NCBI RefSeq assembly: GCF_019090165.1
Contig: NZ_JAHRIB010000181.1
Coordinates: 62,001 to 126,000 of the forward strand
DNA: 64,000 nucleotides
DNA from: Streptomyces sp. BV286
Lineage (GTDB): Bacteria > Actinomycetota > Actinomycetes > Streptomycetales > Streptomycetaceae
Reading direction: 5' to 3'
Shown: positions 25,782 through 33,991 of the stretch, in pieces
Position numbering within the stretch: position 1 is the stretch's first letter
How the letters are laid out: every line of letters begins with the position of its first letter
Program-made: the position numbers and the translations under genes
Notes under the pieces: generated by a model
Databases searched by the model: none
The model's input: only the letters and a program-made list of their open reading frames with translations
What the model was told of the DNA's origin: nothing

Positions 25782-25892
25782 CCGTGGACAGTTCCGACCG
25801 CCGGGGTGCGTCGGGGACGGCCGCGACAGGCCGGCAGGTTCTGCGGGGGTGCGGCGCCGCAGCGACGACAGTGGTTGTGCCTTCACGCTGAC

Positions 25893-25913
25893 TCATACGG
25901 ATGACGCGTATGA
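25893..25913. promoter_or_regulatory. Palindrome upstream of the TetR gene
   Basis: TCATACG (25893-25899) and CGTATGA (25907-25913) form perfect 7-bp arms around 7 bases, a size typical of TetR-family operators. A direct repeat of GGTACCGATCAAT (25936-25948) and GGTACGATCAAT (25994-26005) follows; the second copy ends 3 bases before the tetR start codon. Autoregulation is likely, but which element is the operator is open. Confidence 0.4.
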
Positions 25914-26008
25914 CCTCGCCAAAGTTCGATAGTTCGGTACCGATCAATGCTGAATGAGACGCTGCCGCCTTACGCACCGCCCAGTACAGAAGAGGTACGA
26001 TCAATCCC

Positions 26009-26641
26009 ATGGAGACGGGACAGAAGGCGCCGATCGGACGGCCCAGGGGTTTCGACGCCGACAGGGCTCTCGAAGTCGCCATGCGGGTCTTCTGGGAACA
26101 GGGCTACGAAGGCGCGAGCCTCACGGATCTGACCCATGCCATGGGCATCACCCGCACCAGCATGTACGCGGCCTTCGGCAACAAGGAGGACCTGTTCCGC
26201 AAGGCTCTGGACCGCTACACCGAAGGGCCCGCCTCCTACGGGGCCCGCGCCCTGCAGGAACCGACCGCCCTGCAGGTGGCCACCGCGTTCCTCAACGGTT
26301 CCGTCCGCGCCACCACCCGCCGCGGCTGCCCCACCGGGTGCCTCGGCGTCCAAGGGTCCCTCGCCGCCGGTGAGCCGGGTAGCCACGCCCGCGACGCCCT
26401 CATCGCCTGGCGCAATGAACACACCGCCTTCCTGCGCGACCGGCTCCAGCAAGCCGTCGACGAAGGCGACCTGTCCCCCGGCACCGACCCCGGCCTGCTC
26501 GCCCGCTATCTCATGACCGTGGCGAACGGCATCGCCGTCCAAGCCGCCAGCGGCGCCTCGCGCGACGACCTCCAGCAGGTGGCCGACATGGCCCTCCAAA
26601 GCTGGCCGCCTGCCACAGGACCGGAACAACCGGGCGGCTGA
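26009..26641 (+). CDS. TetR-family transcriptional regulator
   Basis: A 210-residue repressor. The DNA-binding domain at residues 10-60 reads GRPRGFDADRALEVAMRVFW, then EGASLTDLTHAMGITRTSMYAAFGNKEDLF, a canonical TetR HTH. The C-terminal domain, with RRGCPTGCLGVQGSLA and the ending MALQSWP, is of the TetR_C_16/33-like type seen in AcrR relatives. The neighbouring genes are not clearly co-regulated, so the target may be its own promoter. Confidence 0.9.
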   Translation: METGQKAPIGRPRGFDADRALEVAMRVFWEQGYEGASLTDLTHAMGITRTSMYAAFGNKEDLFRKALDRYTEGPASYGARALQEPTALQVATAFLNGSVRATTRRGCPTGCLGVQGSLAAGEPGSHARDALIAWRNEHTAFLRDRLQQAVDEGDLSPGTDPGLLARYLMTVANGIAVQAASGASRDDLQQVADMALQSWPPATGPEQPGG

Positions 26642-26759
26642 GTCGAGTTCCGAGGACTTCGCCGATGTGGAAGATCCTTCCGCACGGTGCGGCCTGTTCC
26701 CGCTGCCCCGCGACATCCATACCGACCTGGGAGTGGCCACATGTTCGGTGTGGTTCATG

Positions 26760-27410
26760 TCAGGGGGTGTGGCCGGCGTCTCGGGCGACCAGGGCGGCCT
26801 GGACCCGATTGGTGACCTCCAGCGCGGTCAGGATGCGGCTGACGTGTGCCTTGACGGTGCTCTCGCGCATGGTCAGATGTACGGCGATGTCGGCGTTGGT
26901 GTCCCCCCGGGCCAGCAGGGCGAGTACGTCACGTTCGCGGGGCGTGAGGCGCTCGAACCGCGCCTGGGCAGCAGTGACCCGGGGCTGGTTGGTCGCGTGG
27001 TAGCGGTCGATGAGGCGGCGGGCCGCGGCAGGATAGAGCATGGCCGAACCGGCCGCCACCAGGTGGACGGCGCGCAGGATCTCGGCCGGCTCGGTGTCCT
27101 TGAGGAGGAAGCCGTCGGCTCCGGCGGCAAGTGCGTCGTAGACGTATTCGTCGAGGTCGAAAGTGGTCAGGGTGATCACCTTGGGCGGGTACGGCAGGGC
27201 CCGCAGGCGGGTGGTGGCGGTGATGCCGTCCATGCGGGGCATCCGTACGTCGACGAGGGCGACGTCGATGCGGTACGCGGTGGCCTGCTCGATGGCCTTC
27301 AGGCCGTCGGCGGCCTGGGCCACCACCTCGATGCCCGGGTCGCCGTCGAGGAGGTCGGTCAGGCCCAGGCGGACCAGGGCGTCATCGTCGACGATCATGG
27401 CGCGGATCAT
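26760..27410 (-). CDS. Response regulator, NarL/LuxR family
   Basis: A 216-residue regulator. Receiver domain: acidic pair DDDALVR, phospho-acceptor Asp in VALVDVRMPRMDG near residue 54, Thr and Lys in TTFDLDEYVYDALAAGADGFLLKD. C-terminal LuxR HTH: LTPRERDVLALLARGDTNADIAVHLTMRESTVKAHVSRIL. Its start overlaps the kinase stop (ATGA, 27407-27410), so the pair is translationally coupled. Confidence 0.93.
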   Translation of the reverse strand: MIRAMIVDDDALVRLGLTDLLDGDPGIEVVAQAADGLKAIEQATAYRIDVALVDVRMPRMDGITATTRLRALPYPPKVITLTTFDLDEYVYDALAAGADGFLLKDTEPAEILRAVHLVAAGSAMLYPAAARRLIDRYHATNQPRVTAAQARFERLTPRERDVLALLARGDTNADIAVHLTMRESTVKAHVSRILTALEVTNRVQAALVARDAGHTP

Positions 27411-28615
27411 GTGAAGGTGCCGTTCTGTTCGATGGCAGCGGGGTGGGGGATGCGGGCGGCCACCCGCCAGGCGCCCGCGCCGGCCGGTCCGGCAGTCAGC
27501 TCGCCACCGAGGGCGGCGACCCGTTCCCGGAGGCCGACGAGTCCGTAGCCGCTGCCGACGGTGTCCGTGCGGGGAGAGCCGGCGGGGTTGGTGACCTCGA
27601 CGCGTGTGGCGGGCGGCCGGTAGTCGATGAGTACGGTCACCTGGGCGCTGTCCGCGTGTTTACGTGCGTTGGTCAGTGTTTCCTGGACGATGCGGTAAAC
27701 GGCCAGCCGGTGGGTGGTCGGGGCCCGCTCGGGAGAGCCTTCGCAGGTCAGCTCGACGTGCTGGCCGGCGGCGCGCGCCTCGTCGACCAGCTCCTCCACT
27801 TCCCTCATGACCGGCGTGAGCACTCCCCCGGCCGACGTGGTGTCCGGGGCGCGCAGGGCACCGAGAACGTCGCGCAGATCGGTGAGGGCTTCAACGGATG
27901 TGGCGCGCAGCAAAGCGAGGCGTTCGGCGACGGGTGGGGGCAGTGTGGCGCTCCTGGTGGTCAGGACACCGGTGTGCAGGGCGATCAGGCTCAGCCGGTG
28001 GGCCAGCACGTCGTGCATCTCGGCAGCGATTCGGGAACGTTCCGCGACCCGAGCGGCCTCTTCACGCAACTGTGCCTCGACGCGCAGATGTTCCACGTCG
28101 GACGCCAGCGCCTGAAGCAGACGCCGCCGGCTGCCGAGCCACAGTCCGAGGACGACGGCGAAGAGCAGCACGAACAGCACCGACACATACCGCTCCTGTG
28201 CCCACACCCGGGTCGCCGGGCAGCCCCACAGGTTGGCGGCGAGCGCAACGGCGGCGCAGCCCGCGGCGATCCGCACCCGTCGGGCGACGGCCAGGTCGAA
28301 CATGATGATGCCGAGCAGCGGCACCGTGAGCCAGCCCCACCACGCGGTGACGGCGGTGACCAGGATCGGTGCGAGAGGCCATCGCAGCGGTGGCACGAGC
28401 AAGGCCACCGCGCACACCACCGCCGAGGCGGTGACCGGAGCCATGTACTGGCCATCGTTGACGGACGCGCCGTTGCCCGCGGCGGCCAGAGCGGCAACCG
28501 CCACGATGCCTGTGCGCCCGAAGGACGCTGCCCCTCTCACAGCCCTGCTCCTGTTCACCGTTGCGATCCTAGGCAGTTTCTCGCCACGCACCATCCGACG
28601 ATCGACGATGCCCAC
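27407..28615 (-). CDS. Sensor histidine kinase (HisKA_3 type)
   Basis: About 395-402 residues. The N-terminal half has about five membrane helices and no large extracellular sensor. The dimerisation and phospho-acceptor box is SRIAAEMHDVLAHRLSLIALH (His in EMHDVLAH). The ATPase has NARKHADSAQ (N box) and GSGYGLVGLRERVAALGG (G box). It should phosphorylate the coupled NarL-type regulator. The start may be the ATG seven codons downstream (28594). The divergent methyltransferase/DedA pair, 76 bp away, is a possible target. Confidence 0.9.
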   Translation of the reverse strand: MGIVDRRMVRGEKLPRIATVNRSRAVRGAASFGRTGIVAVAALAAAGNGASVNDGQYMAPVTASAVVCAVALLVPPLRWPLAPILVTAVTAWWGWLTVPLLGIIMFDLAVARRVRIAAGCAAVALAANLWGCPATRVWAQERYVSVLFVLLFAVVLGLWLGSRRRLLQALASDVEHLRVEAQLREEAARVAERSRIAAEMHDVLAHRLSLIALHTGVLTTRSATLPPPVAERLALLRATSVEALTDLRDVLGALRAPDTTSAGGVLTPVMREVEELVDEARAAGQHVELTCEGSPERAPTTHRLAVYRIVQETLTNARKHADSAQVTVLIDYRPPATRVEVTNPAGSPRTDTVGSGYGLVGLRERVAALGGELTAGPAGAGAWRVAARIPHPAAIEQNGTFT

Positions 28616-28691
28616 CCCCTACTTTCGTAGGGGGACACCGCCGCAGAACGGCTGATCCGATGCCGTACGCCGCCTCCTAGCGTCAATTTCC

Positions 28692-29420
28692 ATGAACCAC
28701 TGGACCACCTCCCACGACCGTGTCCTGGCGCAGCGCAACGCCGAAGGCTGGATGTTCCTCATCGAAGCGGCCCGTGATCTGCGCACCACCGGCGCCATAG
28801 CCCCCAGCAGCACGGCTCTGGCCCGCGCGCTCACCGAACCCGTTCGCATCCAGGCGCCCCGCCCCCTGGCGGTCCTGGAAGCCGGTGCCGGCACCGGCCC
28901 GGTCACCCGCGCCCTGCTCCCGCAGCTGTCCCGCGGCAGCCGCCTGGACATCGTCGAGGCCAACCCACGCTTCGCCGCGCGACTGCGCCAACTCGTCGCC
29001 ACCGACCCACACCTGACTGCCAGGTCCCAGCAGGTGACCGTGCACCAGACCTACGTCGAGCAGCTCGACACCGACCAGCGCTACGACGTCATCGTCTCGG
29101 GACTGCCCCTGACCAACTTCAACCCCGAGCAGGTCGAGCGCATCATGGACCGCTACCTGGAACTGCTCCATCCCGGCGGCACCCTGACCTACTTCGCCTA
29201 CCTCGGCACCCGGAAGGCCCGTGCCCTGACGGCATCGCGGGACGAAGCCCGCCGCCACGCCGCAGTGGACGACATCATGGCCGCCTATCAGCGCTCGTAC
29301 GCCACGGGCCGCTGGACAGTGTGGGGCAATCTTCCTCCCGCCCACGTCTGGCACCTGCAACGTCCTCTCACCACCGCCGCGGATGCCCCCCAGGCGCAGT
29401 TCGACGGGGCCGGGCGGTGA
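28692..29420 (+). CDS. Class I SAM methyltransferase (phospholipid N-methyltransferase-like)
   Basis: A 242-residue methyltransferase. After a basic N-terminus come motif I AVLEAGAGTGPVTRALLPQL, DIVEANPRFAARLRQLV, then YDVIVSGLPLTNFNPEQVERIMDRYLELLHPGGTLTYFAY. The S-G-L-P-L-x-N-F segment is typical of PmtA-like phosphatidylethanolamine N-methyltransferases, so a lipid substrate is likely. It overlaps the DedA gene by GTGA (29417-29420), which fits a membrane-lipid role. Confidence 0.85.
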   Translation: MNHWTTSHDRVLAQRNAEGWMFLIEAARDLRTTGAIAPSSTALARALTEPVRIQAPRPLAVLEAGAGTGPVTRALLPQLSRGSRLDIVEANPRFAARLRQLVATDPHLTARSQQVTVHQTYVEQLDTDQRYDVIVSGLPLTNFNPEQVERIMDRYLELLHPGGTLTYFAYLGTRKARALTASRDEARRHAAVDDIMAAYQRSYATGRWTVWGNLPPAHVWHLQRPLTTAADAPQAQFDGAGR

Positions 29421-30028
29421 ACGCGCTGTCCGACACCCTCGGCCACCTCCCGCCGGCCTCCGCGTACGCGGTGGTGGCCGCCGCGGTCCTGGCCGAATCG
29501 ATCCTCCTCGTCGGCGCCTTCATCCCGACACTCACTCTGCTCCTGACTGCGGGCGCGCTGGCCCGTACCGGCCACATCAGCCTTCCACTCGTCATCGCAG
29601 CCGCGGCCGCAGCCGTGATGGCAGGGGACTTCCTCGCCCATCGCACCGGCCGATTTCTCGGTGACAGGCTGCGCGGAGGCCGCATGGGCCGCCGGATACC
29701 GGGCCCCGCCTGGCATCAGGCCGAGACCCTGATGACGCGCCACGGTGGCCGAGCGGTCTTCCTCGCCCGGTTCCTGCCGGTGGTGCGCACCCTCGCCCCG
29801 CACTGCGCGGGCGTCACCCGCCTGCCCTACCGGCGTATCGCCCCCTACAGCATCGTCGCCGCCTGCACGTGGGCCACCGCCGAAGCCGGGATCGGATACG
29901 CCGCCGCGGCCACCCTCCGGCACACCCTCACACTGGCCGGCCCCGCGTTCGCCCTGGTCGCACTACTTGCCATCGGAGGCACACTGATGTGGCACGGGAT
30001 GCGCCGCCGTCCACCACCCAGCCAGTAG
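29417..30028 (+). CDS. DedA-family membrane protein
   Basis: A 203-residue integral membrane protein with about five hydrophobic segments. Family hallmarks are the N-terminal re-entrant region (AESILLVGAFIPTLTLLLTAGALA), GDFLAHRTGRFLGDRLRGG, and the arginine-rich signature FLARFLPVVRTLAPHCAGVTRLPYRRI. DedA/VTT proteins move phospholipids or polyprenyl-phosphates between leaflets. Here it is coupled to a lipid-methyltransferase-like gene by a GTGA overlap, so both may act on the same phospholipid. Confidence 0.9.
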   Translation: MNALSDTLGHLPPASAYAVVAAAVLAESILLVGAFIPTLTLLLTAGALARTGHISLPLVIAAAAAAVMAGDFLAHRTGRFLGDRLRGGRMGRRIPGPAWHQAETLMTRHGGRAVFLARFLPVVRTLAPHCAGVTRLPYRRIAPYSIVAACTWATAEAGIGYAAAATLRHTLTLAGPAFALVALLAIGGTLMWHGMRRRPPPSQ

Positions 30029-30145
30029 CGATCACGGTGAGGACCGATTACCGGGGCCTCCCCGCTCTGCTCTGACCTGGCATTGCCTGGCTTCGGTGCG
30101 CGGCCGCCGAAGTGATGCGGAACGCGCGCGACGGCCGGACCAGTC

Positions 30146-31150
30146 CTACGCGTGGTCCCGCACGATGATCTTTCCGGTGTTCTTGCCGTTCAGCATGCCC
30201 AGGAATGCGTCCACGATGTGCTCGAACCCGTCCACCACCGTCTGGTCCAGCGCCAGCCGGCCGCTCTGCAGATGGGGGACCGCGAACTCGTACAGCTCGT
30301 CCTGCAGGTCGCGGTAGTTGCTGACCAGGAAGCCCTCCATGCGGAGGCTCTTCTCCACGATGTCCGAGTAGTTGAAGTGCGGCGGGGGCGCGTCCGGGGT
30401 GTTGTAGCGGCTGATGGTGCCGATCCGGACGATGCGCCCGAACTCGCGCAGGGCGCCCACCGCGGCGGCCAACTGTTCGCCGCCGACGTTGTCGACGAAG
30501 ACGTCGATGCCGTCCGGTGCAGCCTTGGCAAGCAGTTCAGCAGCGGGGCCGCTGTGGTAGTCGAACGCCGCGTCGTAGCCCACCTCCCGGGTCAGGTGGT
30601 CCACCTTGGCCGCCGAGCCCGCGCTGCCCACGAGTCGGCCGACGCCCAGCAGCCGGGCGAACCGGCCAGTGGCCGTACCGACGCCGCCGGCTGCGGCGGA
30701 GACGAAGAGTTTGTCGCCCTCGCGGAGCCGGGCGATGCGGGTGAGGCCCACGTAGGCGGTCAGTCCGGTGCCGCCGAGGACGCTCAGGTACGCCGTCAGA
30801 GGGACCCCGTCGAAGCGGGGTAGTTTGCGGATCTCCTCGGGTCGGACCACGGAGTGCGTGCGCCAGCCCTGCCGGTGGAACACGATCTCGCCCTCGGGCA
30901 GCTCCGGCGTCCGCGAGGCGACGACGCGCCCGAGGGTCCGGCCCTCGAGCGGTGCGTGGAGCGCGAAGCCGCCGGGCACGTCGTCCATCATTTCGCGGTG
31001 GTACGGGTCGACGGACCAGTAGAGGTTCTCCACGAGCGCGGTGCCGACCGCAGGGTCGGGAATCGCGGACTCGACGAAGGCGAAATCCTTGGTGGCGGGG
31101 AAACCTTGGGGGCGGGCGGTCTGCTGGACGGTGATCGCGAGCTCGGTCAT
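30146..31150 (-). CDS. NADP-dependent MDR oxidoreductase (leukotriene-B4 dehydrogenase-like)
   Basis: A 334-residue medium-chain dehydrogenase/reductase without zinc ligands. LYWSVDPYHREMM is the LTB4DH-type N-terminal signature. The Rossmann motif is SAAAGGVGTATGRFARLLG, followed by DVFVDNVGGEQLAAAVGALREFGRIVRIGTIS and the ending GKNTGKIIVR. These enzymes reduce alkenals and enones with NADPH. It is divergent from a LysR gene with a T-N11-A site between, so it is probably under LysR control. Confidence 0.9.
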   Translation of the reverse strand: MTELAITVQQTARPQGFPATKDFAFVESAIPDPAVGTALVENLYWSVDPYHREMMDDVPGGFALHAPLEGRTLGRVVASRTPELPEGEIVFHRQGWRTHSVVRPEEIRKLPRFDGVPLTAYLSVLGGTGLTAYVGLTRIARLREGDKLFVSAAAGGVGTATGRFARLLGVGRLVGSAGSAAKVDHLTREVGYDAAFDYHSGPAAELLAKAAPDGIDVFVDNVGGEQLAAAVGALREFGRIVRIGTISRYNTPDAPPPHFNYSDIVEKSLRMEGFLVSNYRDLQDELYEFAVPHLQSGRLALDQTVVDGFEHIVDAFLGMLNGKNTGKIIVRDHA

Positions 31151-31216
31151 GACGGGACCGTAGGACGGGAATGGAGCCCTCGGGCAGGCGGTTGGGCTCA
31201 TGTGACGCCCTGTTCC

Positions 31217-31231
31217 ATGAGCAGTTCTCAT
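31217..31231. promoter_or_regulatory. LysR-type T-N11-A operator candidate
   Basis: ATGAG-N5-CTCAT at 31217-31231 is an exact palindrome with the T-N11-A core (T 31218, A 31230), in the 100-bp region between the LysR gene and its divergent oxidoreductase gene. It is the expected place for a LysR autoregulatory site. Confidence 0.5.
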
Positions 31232-31250
31232 ACCTTGAGGTGAGCGCCCT

Positions 31251-32150
31251 GTGGCCCGCACGACCGACACCGATCTCGCTCCGCACGAACTGCGCGTCCT
31301 GGTGGCGGTTGCGGACGCCGGCGGCTTCTCGGCCGGGGCCGAGGCACTCGGCCTCACGCAGTCCGCGGTCTCCCACTCGGTGCGCGGCAGCGAGCGCAAG
31401 ATCGGCGCCGTTCTGTTCGAACGCGGCCGCAGTGGTGCGAGACCCACTCCGGCGGGGGAGATGGCTGTGGCACACGCGCGCCGTGCCCTGCGGCTGCTGG
31501 ACGTTCTCGTCGCCGAGGCGCGGCAAGCCGCCCGGTCCGAGGCGACGCAGGGGCCGGAGGGCCCGCTGCGGATCGCGGCCTTCCGCAGCACCGCGCTGCA
31601 CCTGCTGCCGCCGGTCCTGCAGCGGCTGCGCGCGCGGTATCCCGGGATCGAGCCGCAGGTGCGGATCGTCCGCGAGGTCGGGCGCGGCACGGCGGGCGAG
31701 GTGGCCGACGGGCGGTCGGATCTCGCCCTTGCCACCTTGGACGGAGCGCCGCTGCCGCCGGGACTGGTGGCGAGCGGACTTTTCGAAGAGTGCTACTCCC
31801 TGGTGCATCCGGCCGGACACCCGGCTCCGCGCTCGCTGCCGCTGGTCGACTGGGCCGAGAACTGCGGCTCGTACACCCGCGCTTGGTGGGGCGCGCAGGA
31901 CTGGATCCCGCGAGCCACGATCGAGGCCGAGGACGACGGAGCAGTGCTCTCACTCGTGAACGGGGGGCACGGAATGGCGATCATGCCCGCGCTCTCCCTG
32001 GTCGGAGCAACGGACTCGATCGAGATCACCGATCTCGGTCCGGAGCGCCCGACGCGCCGTGTTGGCTATGTGACCACCCCGGAGCTCGCCGACTCCGCCG
32101 TCGTGCGTGCTCTGGTGCGGGAGCTGCGGGCCGCCGGATCCGCCATCTGA
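31251..32150 (+). CDS. LysR-family transcriptional regulator
   Basis: A 299-residue regulator. The HTH near residues 12-70 reads LRVLVAVADAGGFSAGAEALGLTQSAVSHSVRGSERKIGAVLFERG. The effector domain follows: GPLRIAAFRSTALHLLPPVLQRLRARYPGIEPQ and VADGRSDLALATLDG. The GTG start is preceded by GAGGTGAG. In the HTH the usual 'SRAIRRLE' is 'SHSVRGSE', a mild divergence. The target is probably the divergent oxidoreductase. Confidence 0.92.
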   Translation: MARTTDTDLAPHELRVLVAVADAGGFSAGAEALGLTQSAVSHSVRGSERKIGAVLFERGRSGARPTPAGEMAVAHARRALRLLDVLVAEARQAARSEATQGPEGPLRIAAFRSTALHLLPPVLQRLRARYPGIEPQVRIVREVGRGTAGEVADGRSDLALATLDGAPLPPGLVASGLFEECYSLVHPAGHPAPRSLPLVDWAENCGSYTRAWWGAQDWIPRATIEAEDDGAVLSLVNGGHGMAIMPALSLVGATDSIEITDLGPERPTRRVGYVTTPELADSAVVRALVRELRAAGSAI

Positions 32151-32170
32151 CGAGTAGCGGGCAGCCAGGT

Positions 32171-32314
32171 CAAGGCCTCGGCTTCTGCGCCGACAACGGC
32201 ATCCTCGCCGAGGTCGAGGTGCTTCCTTCATCTCAGGTGAACGAATCCCTCGACCGCCTCCGCCGCAGCGACGTCCGCTACCGCTTCGTACTCGACATGT
32301 CCGATCTGAGTTGA
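32171..32314 (+). pseudogene. C-terminal remnant of a zinc alcohol dehydrogenase
   Basis: The frame ending at 32314 reads LGFCADNGILAEVEVLPSSQ, then VNESLDRLRRSDVRYRFVLDMSDL. This is the C-terminus of NAD(P)-dependent alcohol dehydrogenases of the YahK/AdhA group. Nothing of the catalytic or Rossmann part is present upstream, where the LysR gene ends at 32150. It is a leftover of a deletion. Confidence 0.65.
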
Positions 32315-32602
32315 GCGCCCGTCCTGCCTGCCCTCCAGCCCTCGCGTCGCCGGTCAACCGGGCCGCCAGCACATCGAGTTGGTCGACCGCTGCGCGCCGC
32401 TCTCCGTCAGGGCCGCAGGAGAGGCGCCAATGAGGACCGCATCCAGGCGTTGCGGCACACCGACCAAAGGCTCGGCGGCGATCCTTGCGAGTTGGCACTT
32501 GGGGACGCCCGGTCGGTACCGTTCCACGCAAGTGGTGCCCCCGCTCCCCTTCAGATGGGTGCCACACCCTGCCCACCGTTTCCCTCACCCCTCCGAGGCC
32601 TC

Positions 32603-33055
32603 GTGCGACGACTCCTTGTCCGTGTCTGGCGGTTGCTGCGCCCTGTCCAGAGCCGCGTCATGTGGCTCCTGAACGCCAAGTTCGTCGTGGGCGTGACTGG
32701 TGTCGTGCGTGACGGCGAGGGACGGGTCCTGCTGCTGCGGCACCGCATGTGGTCTCCTGGCCGCCAGTGGGGACTGCCGAGCGGCTTCGCGCGCAAGGGC
32801 GAGGACTTCCGTTCGACCGTGGTGCGCGAGGTCAAGGAGGAGACGGGACTCGATGTGGAGGCAGGTCGTCTGGTGATGCTCAACAGTGGATTCCGCACCC
32901 GGCTGGAGGTGGCCTACGAGGCCCGCCTGGTGGGTGGGGAGCTCAGCCTCGATCCTTTCGAGATCCTGGAGGCCCGCTGGTGCCGGCCGGACGACCTCCC
33001 TGAGGGGGTCCAGCCGGTGTGCCACCCGCTGGTACGGGGCGAGACGACGCCGTGA
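32603..33055 (+). CDS. Nudix hydrolase
   Basis: A 150-residue Nudix protein. The Nudix box is complete: G-x5-E-x7-REVKEETGL (GFARKGEDFRSTVVREVKEETGL near residues 70-92). It should cleave a nucleoside diphosphate linked to another group. A basic amphipathic N-terminus (RRLLVRVWRLLRPVQSRVMWLLN) may touch the membrane. The GTG at 32603 with GAGG upstream was preferred; the frame is open to 32450 without coding bias. Confidence 0.85.
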   Translation: MRRLLVRVWRLLRPVQSRVMWLLNAKFVVGVTGVVRDGEGRVLLLRHRMWSPGRQWGLPSGFARKGEDFRSTVVREVKEETGLDVEAGRLVMLNSGFRTRLEVAYEARLVGGELSLDPFEILEARWCRPDDLPEGVQPVCHPLVRGETTP

Positions 33056-33090
33056 CTGGTTGAGCGCCGTTTCACGCCCGGCTGTCCGAG

Positions 33091-33185
33091 TCAGGTCTCG
33101 CTGCACACCCGCACCTCCGCGCCCAATTCCCGCAACCGCACCGCGAGTCCCACCAGCGGATCGATGCCCCGCGCGAGTCGTATCC
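33091..33185 (-). pseudogene. N-terminal remnant of an MGT-type glycosyltransferase
   Basis: The minus strand reads GIDPLVGLAVRLRELGAEVRVC, then a stop. This is the Rossmann start of antibiotic-type GT1 glycosyltransferases, usually preceded by a YGSRGDVEP-like motif. A YDSRG-like piece is seen in another frame just upstream, so the remnant is also frameshifted. No other part of the enzyme is nearby. Confidence 0.5.
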
Positions 33186-33225
33186 CGGCCCGGAGACAGT
33201 GGCCGCGGCGTCATCGAGCGCTTCG

Positions 33226-33681
33226 CTACAGCTCCCGTTCGGCAACGATCTCGCCGTCGACCACCTCGCCGGTGACGCGGAACCCGAGCCGCGCGTAGAA
33301 GGGCTCCGGCCCACCGTCACCCGGCCCCCACGACACCCACAGCCGTCGTTCACCGCGACGCCGGGCCTCGGCACACACCGCCGCCACCGCGAAGCTGCCG
33401 TATCCCCGGCGCTGCTGATCCGCAGCGATGTTGAGGCGCCACAGATAACTCCGATACGGCTCCACGGTGTTCGCCGGGTCGAAGCCGGCCATGACGAACC
33501 CGACCAACCGCTCCCCGTCACGGATCGCCCGGGGCCAGGCGACCTCCCCGTACGCGTAGGCCTCGGCCAGTGAGGTCACGACCGGGTCGACGAATCGCTC
33601 CTGGCCGGGCCCCACGCGCAGTCGGCACACCGCATCGACGTTCTCCGGAGTGATCTTCACCAGATGCAGGGATGGGCTCAC
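33226..33681 (-). CDS. GNAT N-acetyltransferase
   Basis: A 151-residue GNAT protein. DGERLVGFVMAGFDPAN is followed by YLWRLNIAADQQRRGYGSFAVAAVCAEARRRG, with the acetyl-CoA loop QRRGYG, then LWVSWGPGDGGPEPFYARLGF. This is the diamine (SpeG/BltD-like) or small-molecule branch. The GTG at 33681 with GAGGAG nine bases upstream was chosen. It is divergent from the cellulase gene. Confidence 0.85.
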   Translation of the reverse strand: MSPSLHLVKITPENVDAVCRLRVGPGQERFVDPVVTSLAEAYAYGEVAWPRAIRDGERLVGFVMAGFDPANTVEPYRSYLWRLNIAADQQRRGYGSFAVAAVCAEARRRGERRLWVSWGPGDGGPEPFYARLGFRVTGEVVDGEIVAEREL

Positions 33682-33869
33682 GAATCGACACTCCTCGTAT
33701 GACCGGTCAGCATCAACTACTACCACCCGGCCGCCCAAACGTCGCCGCCCGACCGCCCAAGACCAAGCCGGTGCGGCCCGCATGAGGCGAGGCTCGCACA
33801 GGCAGGTGATGCAACATCGGCCCTACGGGCCGCACGCCGGGCATTCGCATCGCACGGCTACCGCAAGGG

Positions 33870-33928
33870 TTGTCAGGGTCATGGCTGCCTTCTACAGTCC
33901 CAGCAGAACGGAAATGGGAGCGCTCCCA
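33870..33928 (+). promoter_or_regulatory. Cellulase promoter with CebR-type operator
   Basis: TTGTCA (33870-33875) and TACAGT (33893-33898) are 17 bp apart, an excellent promoter. About 16 bases beyond the -10 lies TGGGAGCGCTCCCA (33915-33928), a perfect 14-bp palindrome identical to the operator of the cellobiose-responsive repressor CebR. The site lies in the start of the transcript, 63 bp before the cellulase ATG, so binding should block transcription until cello-oligosaccharides are present. Confidence 0.85.
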
Positions 33929-33991
33929 ACACGGGGAACCCGGGAGTGCCAGCACCACGTCCATCTCCCGGCAGCTCCGAAAGAGGTCCCC

